Origin: Numida meleagris
Taxonomy: Eukaryota; Chordata; Aves; Galliformes; Numididae
Reading direction: 5' to 3'
Assembly: GCF_002078875.1 (NCBI RefSeq)
Contig: NC_034438.1
Span: 17,727,747-17,791,746 of the forward strand
DNA: 64,000 bases
Shown: one piece after another, positions 49,090-61,000 of the stretch
Layout of the letters: each line of letters begins with the position of its first letter
Numbering within the stretch: the first letter of the stretch is position 1
Made by a program: the position numbers and the translations under genes
Notes under the pieces: generated by a model
Told to the model about the DNA's origin: nothing
Database searches by the model: none
Seen by the model: only the letters and a program-made list of their open reading frames with translations

Positions 49090-52000
49090 GTATGTCTTTT
49101 TGTAGTTCTGATCCATCAGTTTCATTAATAAACAAGTCTAAGTGTCATAACATCGGTCATTATAAAAATATGTATCTGTTTATGAATGTGGGAGGGGTCA
49201 TAACAGATAATATCTGGCAAGTCTTGCTGTCGTGATTTAAATAGTTGAGCCTTGGTTCTCAAGCATGTACCTCCAGAGTAGGAATTTCTTCTGCTTGAAC
49301 AGCTGAGTTCAAGGAAGGAACCATGTGCACAGATTATCAGAGCTGTTCTTGCATTAAAACTGCCTTCATTGATAGCTTAAAATGAGTTACTCTATTGCTG
49401 GAGGAAATGAGATCAAGACATGTCTTCAGTGGTGTTCTTGCTTTCGATTTTGCTTTGTGTCATATGCATTTTAGAGAATGTTTTTTCTTACTCCCATCAG
49501 TCAAGTCATTGAACTTTTCAAACTCCTGTCATCTATTTTGTATTCCTAATTGTAGACCTGCCTTCCTTGTTTTAATCTTTTGAAATTAATGTCTGTGTCT
49601 ACAGCTGTGACAATGATAGTATTTTGTTTTAATGTATTTAAGTTTTTTTTACTGTCTTTCATTTTTACGGAAATATTTAGTCTTTCTCAAATATGGAAAT
49701 AAGCCTTTGCTATTGTTCAGTGCACAGTCAGCACTCAGTACCGGTTGTGTCTCCACTGCTTTACTTAAGTACCTATGCACGTGTGCGTAATTTATTTTTT
49801 TTTAATTCAAGTCATTGAATGTCCTTAACTTGTGACTCTTCGTATTTTTTTTTCTATGCAGAACTAGTTAACTTCTGTATTTAGAGTAGTCTAGCAGCGG
49901 CTGTCAGTTGTTGTTAAGGGAACATCGGGCTTATCAGTTTCCAGATGTTCCTGTAGTGTTTGTGTTCATTCAACTTGATTTCTGAAATATTAACTCTGTG
50001 ATCTGTTCTTCCCTATTGAATATATTTTCCACAGGAATAATAATCAGAGCTTAGTTTAATGTCACAATTACAAAACAATTATTCTCCACATATTCCAACA
50101 ATCTACTGGAAGAGATTTACCTGCATACTTATATTTATACTGCTGTATTGACATTTTAAGTTCTAGCAGTACCTCAGTACTATTAAAATGTATTTATGAT
50201 GCGAGTTGTTTTTTGTTAGCGCCTTCGTCAGTTGTGGGAAGTTTCTCTGCAAGCATCTGTTGCGGATCCTGTTCTCTTCCTTGAATCTTTGCCTGAAGGA
50301 GTTCAGATGCACCTTTTGATCTCTTCCCAAAGCTTTGTAGCTGTATGCCTTTTCTGTTACAGCACTTTTGCTTCATTGTCTGTTGTGTTATCTCTTCCTT
50401 CAGTGAGGAGCATTTTCTGATATGTGGCCCGGTTGATTACTAAACACCTGAAAAGTCTTTTTTGTCCTACCCACGTGTAGTAATTCATAATTTATGTAAT
50501 TAGGTTGTTTTGTCATTCCTATGTAAGAAGGATCTCAGATATGACCCCCTTCATGGACTCTCCACCCCCAGTACTTCCTTCAATAAGTGTTTGATGCTTC
50601 CTGTATCAGAACCTTTCCTTTGTCCCTGGAAAAGTGTTAAAACTGCTTGTTCTTGATGCCATCTCCAGGCAATTGAAGAGAAGAAGGTTATCAGGAGTAG
50701 TCAGCATGGGTTCACCAGGGCGAGGTCGTCCTACCAACCTGGTAGCCTTCTGTGATGTCATCACTGTCTGGGTGGATGGGGGGAGAGCAGTGGACCTTGT
50801 AGTCTACCTTGATTTCAGCAAGGCGTTTGACACTGCCTCCCACGACATCCTTATAACAAAGCTGAGGAAGTGTGGAATAGATGAGTGGATGGTGAGGTGG
50901 GTTGAGAACTACCTGACTGCTGAGCTCAGAGTGTTGTGACTGGGGGCTCAAAGTTCAGTTGGAGGCCTGTATTTAGTGATGTTCTTCAGGGTCAGTGCTG
51001 GGTCTGGTCTTGTTCAACATCTTCATCAGTGATCTTGATGAGGGGATAGTGTCCACCCTCAGCAAGTTTGCTGATGATACAAAGCTGGGAGGAATGGCTG
51101 ACATGCTGAAAGGCTGTGCTGCCATTCAGCGAGACCTGGACAGGCTGGAGAGTTGGGCAGAGAGGAACCAGATGAGGTTTAACAAGAGCAAGGGTAGAGT
51201 CTTGCACCTAGGGAGGAATAGCCACATACGCCGGTAGGGGTTGGGGGATGACCTGCTGGAGAGGAGCTCTGCATAGAGGGACCTGTAGTCCTGGATAACA
51301 ACAGGTTGGCCATGATCCAGCAGTGTGCCTTGGTGGCCAAGAAGGCCATTGGCATCCTGGGGTGCATTAAAAAGAGCTTGACCAGCAGGTTGAGGGAGGT
51401 GATTCTCCCCCTCTACTCTGCCCCAGTGAGACCTTGCCTGGAGTATTGTGTCCAGTTCTGGACTCCCCAATACAAAAAAGGGATCTCCTGGAGAGAGTCC
51501 AGTGGAGGACTACAAAAATGATAAAGGGCCTGGAGCACCTCTGCTATGAGGAAAGGCTGAAGAATCTGGGTCTGTTCAGCCTTGAGGAAAGAAGACTCAG
51601 AGGGCATCTGATCAATGTTTATAAATATCTAAGATGCAGGAGGCAAAGGGGCGAGGCCAGACTCTTTTCATTGGTTCGGGGCAATAGGACAAGGGGAAAT
51701 GGCCGCAAACTGAAGCATAGGCAGTTCTGCACAAATGTGCATAAGAACTTTACAGTGAGGGTGACAGAGCACTGGAACAGGCTGCCCAGAGAGGTTGTGG
51801 AGTCTCCTTCTCTGGAGACGTTCCAGACCTGCCTGGATGCCCACCTGTGCACCCTGGTCTAGAGAGCCTGCTTTGGCAGGGGGCTTGGACTCGATGATCT
51901 CTAGAGGTCCCTTCTAGCCCCTACAGTTCTGTGATTTTGTGAAGGCAACTGTAGAGAAGAACAGATAAGGGATGGAGATGAAGGATGGGATGAAAAAAGG

Positions 52001-55000
52001 AAAGTGTCTTAGGCATAATGGAGCTGGGATGAGGTGGCAGTTTCAATAACGTTTAAACTTGAAAAGGAGAAACTGAAGTCTGCCCTTTCAGCTTACATTT
52101 CCCTGAAGAGGTACTGTGGGAAACTCTTTTTTCAGGAGTTTGGAACCTTCTCCATCCTGAATAGCTGGGGCTCTTTCCCTCAAGTGGGTGAAGGCTAGCA
52201 TTAGAAAAACCTAATGGCAGGAAGTTGGGAATGCAAATGTGCTTTCTTAATGTGACTGTTACAGATCACATCTTGACTGAAATCCACCTCACCTATTGAT
52301 ACTGTTTTCCTCTGAAGGATCATCTTTTATATAATTTCCCTGTTATTTACATAGCGAAGTCCGCATAGCTGAGTAGTCAAGTACTGGGAAGCCTTAGTTC
52401 AGGTCTGGAGCTAATATATTTGTATCAGTGCAGTACTGTAATTGGGCTGATGTGAATAGCAAAGCCATCTTGAGCTACAGACAAAATTTTTCTGAAAGGA
52501 TTTCTGTAAAACGTGTCTGAGGCAATTGCAGACAGAAGGGTGAATTTATTTTTTGCAAGGTTAACTGTTACTTCATGTTAAAGCACTAAGACTTCTTATG
52601 CTTCAGAGATCTCTTTTGCTTTGTTTCTTGACTGACTGAATCAAGTCAGATAATTTCTCAATTTCCAGAAATTGCTTGTAAATTTCCTCTCGATTACAAA
52701 ATTTACTGTTATCTTTGCAACAAGAGTCTTGATAGGCTGATACCACCATCGTGTGGGGAAAATGCAAACTGCATGATTGTTGCACGCAGTTTAGCAGCTG
52801 TAGATGCGTTATATCAAGTATGACTTGAACAGTATATGTAAAATGTTATCACTTTGCAAAAGTGTGATTGTTCTTCAAAGTTATTAAAAAAATGAAGCTC
52901 TGAAGGCAGTATTACAAGGTTTTCTTATGTAAATCAACACACAAAGCTATCATCTAAAATTTTACCTACAATCAGCAAGTCTGGAGCTTTTTGATTTCTG
53001 GTGGCTAATTCAAAGCTTGCTTATAACTGATACAGAGATTCCTTACAATTTATTAACTATATAAATCACTTGACAATTTCTTGTAGCTTTCTGACTGCAT
53101 GCTTTTTTTTCTCTTCTTTCCTCTCCCATCTCCAAGTTTGCAAAGAATTTTCAGGTCTCAAATTGAAAGGGACTTCTATAAAATTTGATAATGTATACTT
53201 TGTATTTAAATGTATTTATTGTTTACTTGAGGTTGAATTTTAAATAGTGGGTTTTGAACAGCACCTTGAGTGCTGCAAATGGTATTGTTGGAAGTACTTG
53301 TAATTTTTTGTGTGCTAGTCCCTTGATAGAGTTGGTGATGGAAAAAGGTTTTCAAAGTACTTTCCAAAGTAGCAAAATCTCTTACTGTGGCTTCCTTTTT
53401 TTTTTTTTTTCCTGCTGATTTTGATCAGTGGAATAATTAAAATATTACTAGAACTTGTTTAGTGTTAATGGATAACAACTGAAATTAACTTTGGGGCTCA
53501 CATTTTCAGGCATGTGTCATTCATGGGTGCATTACAATGATGTTTTTGGTGTTTATCTTTGTAGTTACTAAAGTTCCACACCATTTCTGAATTATGCATT
53601 GTGAAAATATGTGGGTTAATGGCAACAAGCAGAGCTGCATTTGCTATTAATCTGAATTCTCTAGTGTCAGTGTTAATGATACGAGGCTGCTGCAAAAGTA
53701 ATGTCTCCTATTTTATTATGTCAGCCCATGATGTCTGATGGGGATGTTGGTGGTGTGGCAGTAGAGTTTGAACCTTCCTGCCAATATCCTGCTACATTTT
53801 GTTACCGTGTGACAGATGGCAGCAGAGGGACTCAAATGTGTCTGACATGGAAGAGTGGATGAGGCACAGGTGTGTCATTGAATTTCCTCATGAGGAAAAA
53901 ATGGCACTCGCTGACATTCTTTGGCACTTGCTGAAGTTGATAGAGCCCAGGCAGTGGACGTGAGCACAGCGAGGTGGTGGGTGGTGTGTTTCAACAGTGA
54001 TGACAGTGATGGTGGGTCACCTCTGTTGGAGCAGATTTTTGTGAGTGTGGCATGCAGGCTCTGGCTCATGGCTGACGGAAATGCATAGCTAATGGTGGTG
54101 ACTGTTGAAAAAGATTGTTTTGTACCAGAGAATTTGCCATGTCAAACAGTGTTCTTATGGTCTTTGTAACTGTTGTAGAATATGGAATATGGGAAACTGG
54201 TTATCATGGAGAGAACTTCTTGCATTTGTATAGCCTTGCAGATTATGATTAGCCTTTTTTTTTTTTTCTTCCTTATGTCATATGTCATTATCTCTTCAGC
54301 TCTGTCCCTCTCAAGAATCTCTTATAAGGCAATGCTCAATTTTGCTTAGTTCCAGAGGCTTCAGGTTATAAGTTTTGATGTTTGCCTTCCATTCCAAACT
54401 GTGATCTGGTGTCTTTCCTTACCTTTTTTAATTTTTCCTGCACTATAACACACATCACTTGTCTCCGTTCTGCTGCCAAACTGAAATAAACACTTGGATT
54501 TTTGGTGTGTGTCACAAGCATGGTCCTCAGTGTTTTTTGGTGTCCTGGAGCGGAATATATACCTTCTGCTTCTACTGGCTTCAAGGCTGATGATGTAACT
54601 TTGAACATGTATATATTTCATATACTTGAGAATTGCGGTATCATCTCCCAAAATCTTTTAAAAAATGGTGTATAGCAGTAATATGTATTTTGGAGTTCTG
54701 ATAATTCAGCTCCTGTTATTAATCAGGTATGTTCTTTACAGTCATCGCTGAACTTTGAGAAGCATTCTGAAAATTTTTCATGGACAGAAAATCGTTATGA
54801 AGCAAATCGCAGAAGGCACAACTCATCTGATGGGTTTGATCCTAACTCTGGACGACCTAATGGAGGTATAATTTAGCGTTCATGAAATGTTTTAAATATA
54901 TTTACATTATTGCTTTCTAACATTCTGACTAGAAGAAGAAAAATGCTAGTCCCATGTGAAGTGCTGTGTTCTGTGGTAAAACAGAGGTAACAGAAAGTCA

Positions 55001-58000
55001 GATCTTCTTCAAGAAGATGGGTTGAGTATGGGTTGGTTAGAGTAGTGTGATTCTGGGTGGATTTCTTTTAAGAGGAAGAAGACTGTCAAGTTGATTCTGT
55101 GGCCAACAGTGTATAAATGATCAGTCGAGAAAGGAGATCAAGTAATCATTATGTTGGACTTCTGTCATCTTTTTCTAGCTCTGTTACGTGAGTCTTTCCT
55201 GCTGGTTATGTGAGTGAAAACTTAAGTTCACTATGCAGTTATGTCCCATAGTATAGATAGCTTAAATCCTGTAACTATTTTGCAGAAGTAGATTGTTGTT
55301 CCAAAACTACTTGTAGTTATGTTTCTTTTAAATTTAAAAATCCAAGGGCATTTTGGGAGAAAAGAGAAGAATGGTTGGCGTTCACAAGGCAGAAATGGTA
55401 CAGAAAATACAAACCACCGTGGAGGATACCATGGCGGAGGTTCCCGCTCTCGTACCAGCACTTTCCACTGTGGAAAAAGCCAGGGACTGCATGAGAACAA
55501 TTTACCTGATAATGATACTGGGAAAAAGGAAGTCAAGGAAGTACCCAAACAGTTTGAGGCTGAGGATTTTGTAAGTTAATTGTAATTATAATAATCAAGG
55601 TTTCGTTGTTTCTGCAAGTGCCATTTTATCCATTACAAGCTACTTCATGAGATTTCACCAGTTACAGATCATCATATAAGGGATCACCCTTCCCATAGGT
55701 AAGGGGGTGTTAGTCACTTGTCCACTAACTTGTTTCTCTTCTTATTCTCCAGATTTTATCATTGCATTTTTATTATTGTTTAAGTGAAACTGCAGCTGGG
55801 TTCTAAATTTATAGTCTCCTGCCACAGTTTACTGTGGTGTGCGTATGTATTAAAGTCTGCACAATTACCTTACTTGGTAAGCTGAAGTACTAACAATGCT
55901 GTCTTTCTGGCCATTTGATATTCCATTTTTCAACCTGGAATTCTAAGGTGTAAGAGGAAAGCAGAGCTTCCTCTTTGAAGAACCGTACACCACTGTTGTT
56001 TTTTTTTTTTTGTGGATTTTTCTGTTTTGTTTAGTTTTCCCTGGGCAGTTAATATTATGGTACTGACTGTCGCTTGAATGTTGGAGAAGAGAAACAAGTG
56101 AGCATTGATAAATATGGTGCTCAGGGGAAATATTCTGTCTCCACTTAAAAATCTTGGACAGCAGATATTGTCATGATTATTTAATTGGTCCTAGTATTCA
56201 AGACTTTAAAAATTTCATTTTAAATAATGATATATTTTTTTTCAGCCATCTTTGAATCCTGAGTATGAGAGGGAACCAAACCAGAATAAATCTTTAGCAG
56301 CAGGTGTGTGGGGTGAGTATTTTTGATGCTGAATACAAAAATATATTAAAAAAAAAAAAAAGTTGATTTATTCAAAACACAGGAATTTCTTTTAGGATAT
56401 TACAAGGATGTAGATTGAAATTGAAGAAGTTTCAGTATTATTACAGTGTGAGAATCTTTTTGTAGGAGTAGTAACACTTCTGTTTGGTTATAAATCCGTT
56501 ATCTCTAGATGCTGCCATGGCTAGTGTTCTTAGCCCAGAAGAAGCGTGCATCTTTTTGTAAGGATGTCAAGAATTGGTGTCCCGAGAGGAAATGTGCTGA
56601 AAGTCGGTCACTGGTATTAGTGAAGTGATCCCTATCTTTGTGAAAGAATGCTTCTTACTGATAAAAGCTGTTGAAAAGATTGAAGAGAAATCATGGTATG
56701 GAGATGGATAAACTGGTTGATGCCATGTCTAGAGTAGTATGCATATAGTGCTCTCATGCTTGTGAAGGCCTCAGTGTGGAATGTTTGGCTCTAAACTGAG
56801 CTGTTAATATGTGAATGCTAATTCTTTGGTAATCTTAGAGGGAAATATGAAATCCATGTTTTCTTTTGAAGATGCAACAAAGAGGGCAAACTGTATTTTG
56901 GGATACAGTAAACACAACATAATCAGTGATAAAGAGCTGATTATCCTGCTATATTCAGTGTTGGTGCATCATCACCTTGAAAACGGTGTGCCAGTTCTTG
57001 GCTTCTCAATATAAAAAGGAGGATGAGATCACTGAAAGCGTCCAGAGGAGGCAGCAAAGCTGGTAACAGGACTGGAAGGCATGTCCTGTGAGGAGAGGTT
57101 GAGGGCACTTAGGTTTCTCAGTCTAGAAAAGAGGAGGCTGAGATATGACCTGACTGCTCCCTGCAGCTCCCTGAGGAGAGTGAGCAGAGGGAGGTGCCAG
57201 ACTCTGCTCTTGGGAACTGGTGGCAGGACAGAAATGGCACAAAGCCGCCGTGGGGGGGGGGGGGGTCAGACTGGACAATAGGAAATGCTTATTAACTGTT
57301 AAGATGGTCTAACACTAGAAGTGGCTTCTGGGTTAGGTTGTTGATGCCCTGTGTTCGTCAGTGCTCAAGAGGCATTTGAGTAATGCCCTCAGTAATGTGC
57401 TGTAACTTCTCTTTAGCTCTGAAGTGATCAGACATTTCTACTAGATGGTATTTGAAGGCCCCTTCCAACTGAACTATTTTATTCTATTAACAATTAAAAG
57501 TATTTTGATATTAGAGTTGTCAACAAGAGCTGTGTAGCTAGTTTCTTTGAGGAATATCTTTCCGAAAGTAAAATTCTTGCATCGTCAAGTGAAATTTTCT
57601 TGCTAATGATGGCTGTAGAAAATGGAACAGATCTTCAGTTTATCTGGGCTTGTACAGTAGGTTATTTGTGGCACTAATGCTGAACAAAGTTCCTGGTTTA
57701 TGCCTCTGGACCATATGGCTATACAGTAACATGTGAATTAGAAACTTAAGACTGTACACACCTGCACAATATTTTTTTTTTTTTCAGAGTATCCTTTGAA
57801 CCCTAAATCCAGATCTCCAAGAATGCTCGTCATTAAAAAGGGCAGTACAAAAGAATTGCAGATATCTGGATTCCCTGTAGTAGGAAGTCTCCATTCACAG
57901 CCAGTAAAAAATGGTACTGGCACAAGTGTTTATAAAGGATTAGTCCCTAAACCTGCCACTCCACCGGCAAAGGTGAGTTCTTGATAGTGTTGGCATGAAT

Positions 58001-61000
58001 TACATCCTGGGAGCAGAAAAAAAAAATCCCACATTCAGAATTACAGCTATTTCACCACTGAGAATTCTGTGCCTAAAGCGTACTTCCAAATATTGAATAA
58101 TTCAAGTGCCACGTAGCCCAAAAGTGACTGGAAATGCTTGTTTTTCTTCTAATTCTACTGCAATTGAATATCCACTTATTTCTCATTCACATTTTTTTGA
58201 GAATTTGGAGAGATGTCCATATGAGAAGGATGTTTTTAATTTATGAAATAGCAATCCTTTTCGTGTATATGTTTTCTAATAGAAAAAGAGAGCAATAACT
58301 GGCTTCAAAATACCTTCAGAATTTATCCCAGTTCTCAATGTAGATAATGTTGCAACCTACTAGAGCCATTCTGGTCCCATTCCATAAGCAGTTTTCCATG
58401 TTCATCTTTTAGTTTTGATCTGGGAATTTTTGTATTCCTGAGAGCATCTCATGAAGCTTTTCTTAACTGTACAGCTTAATGCATTAAAAACATTACTTGC
58501 AGCTGCTGAAGACTCACATATTTCTTAATACATCAGATATGAGGGTTTTAATTGTTTTTAAATCTGACTCTTTATATGAGCAGCATAAACAGCATTTGTG
58601 AGAACATGAATTGCTCATTAACAGTCTCTATGCTACAAGAAAACGTGTTTATGCAAAGTTATGGTTGTAATTATGTTTTGCTTTGTCATTTTTCTGAGAT
58701 TCTTAAGAATAATCCTCTTGTATTTAATGATTCCTTTTTTTTTTTTCAAGCATACACAATGGAAAAACCAAGCAAAAGAAAATAAACTTGTGAATCCATT
58801 TCCTCATGAATCTTCATATGGTAGTGGCAATTTCAGTCCTTTCAAATCAACTGCCAAGGCATTTCCTGTGTCCCAGAATGCAGTGAGAGAGGTAAAGCAA
58901 TGGCTGTAATTTTAATCACATGTATCTAATTTGTTAGGTTAGATAAGTGGATAAATAGATTTAATATGGAACTGTGTTAAATAAGTTTATTTTTTGGAAG
59001 TAAATGTGAGAGTGGATATCATGGAAGGTATCTCAGTGGGCTTTAGACACTGCACAGTTTGTGGGTTTGGTTTGGAGTAAAGACAGTGCGCTGTCACTAA
59101 CACACACAACTATTAGCAGTGCTTCATACACTTGAATTCCTTTGTGTGAAACAACCGTAGACACTGAAATACAAATATTTTCCCTCTAGTTTGGACTCTG
59201 GATATAAATGCAGTACTAATTCCTGAGAAGCTTTTTGTCTTTTGCTTAGTGTTTTATAAAGGATTGAGCTTCTAATAGTCTTATTATTATTTCACTCTCC
59301 ACATTAGTGTAATCGGTCAAATTCTTCATCGCCTGTTGACAAAGTTGGTCAGCCTCGTTTAACAAAATTGACAAGAATGCGGACTGATAAGAAGAGTGAA
59401 TTTTTGAAAGCACTGAAACGAGATAGAGTGGAAGAAGAACATGAAGATGAGAATACTGGGCAAGAGAAGGTAACTTTCTTCATACCTGTTGTAGATCCAG
59501 CAGTAATGGGTTTCAAACTGAAAGTAACCTATGTTGTGTCTTTTTTTCCTCCAACCAGCTATTAAGGTGTGGTCTTGGATCTCTAAATGCAGGAAAGGAC
59601 TTACCTTTAGGTGAATTTGCTCCAAATGCAACTTTCTGCACTGAGTCCTATTAATTTTTTCTTTTGCCAGATTTGTTGATAGGTGTCAATATCCCAAGGA
59701 CATCTTGCCCTTTAGCAGCAATAGAATCATTAAGGTTGCAAGACACTACTAATACTACCTAGTCCAAACATCAGTCCATCACCATTCTGTCCGTTAAACA
59801 TTGTCACTCACTGTGACATCTAGCCTTTTCTGGTAAACTTCCAGAGGTGATGACTCTGCCATTTCACTGGGCAGCCTATTCCAAAAAAAGAATAAAGAAA
59901 CTTAATATACTAACCTAATCTTTTGGGAGGGCAGTGTCTTGCACCTTGGCTGTTAATAATCCTAGAAGAATAATTAATGGAAAAACTTGGTTCTGCTTTT
60001 CAGATTGTTTCCTTTATAATGAGAATTCTTACATACCTAGAAGCTCTCTATTCTTATTGTAGTCATAGGAGCAGTATTTTTATTTATGCACATATAAGGG
60101 ACCTGTTTCTGCTTCCCAGTTCAGACCTAGGAAGCCTATATAATATTAATTTGTCAGGTTTCTTTCTTTTTGGATCACTCCATGCAGTGCCTTGCTGGCA
60201 CCTGAGGATATTCATGTCTCTGCTACCAGGGACCAAGAAACCATAAGCAGAGTTACCTTACATAGTATGAGTGAAGGTAAGTAGTATGTTATTCAGGATG
60301 AAGTGGTACACATCTATGAGCAACATAACAAAAACTGGTCTTGAAGAATTATTCTGATTCAGAGATATGGAAAAAGAAGTGGTGCAACTGCATTGCTCTT
60401 GAAAATAAAACTGGCTTTTCTGACCTTGTTTCAATTTTGGGCAAAATAAAACTCGATGTAAGGGGACTGTACAACTTAACTGTATGTATCAGTTAGGAAA
60501 GCTGCATCTTTTCATTAGGCAGTCTGTTTCTGAGCACTCTAGGATGTCGGATGCAGTGTTGTTTAAGAAGTGCAAAGAGGTTTGATTGAAGCTTAGAAAG
60601 ATCTTGGAAACATCGTGTAGAATAGCAGAAATTACTGTGTGAACATGATAGGAGTTTGAGTTCCTGGAATTGTTTTGAGTTCTTAATATCTTCATGGTAC
60701 TTGAAGGTCAAATGCATTTGGTTGTCCTATCTGTACACAGATGTCATTCAGGGACAGTGGATTTAGGTGGAAAAAAAATTTTAGCAATAGAAGTCATAAT
60801 ATCCTTGGACAGTTGTATGTGACATGCAGCTTGGAGTATTTGTTAGTAATTACATGCATCTTGTTGCCATTGATGTTTAACTAATGGAAAGATGTTAAAG
60901 TTTAAAAAAAGAAAACAGTCATGTGCCACTAATGCTTGTCCTACTTTCAGCAGTGTCAGGGACTGAAATAACATGGCAAATGGTGATCGGCAGCTGAGTC

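Larger units (their letters stand above)
49090..54741 (+). other. GPBP1: GPBP1 intron after first coding exon
   Basis: A 5.7-kb intron containing a long CR1 copy (50,615-51,940) and a mariner copy (53,680-54,185). The rest is AT-rich DNA without recognised features. Confidence 0.8.
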
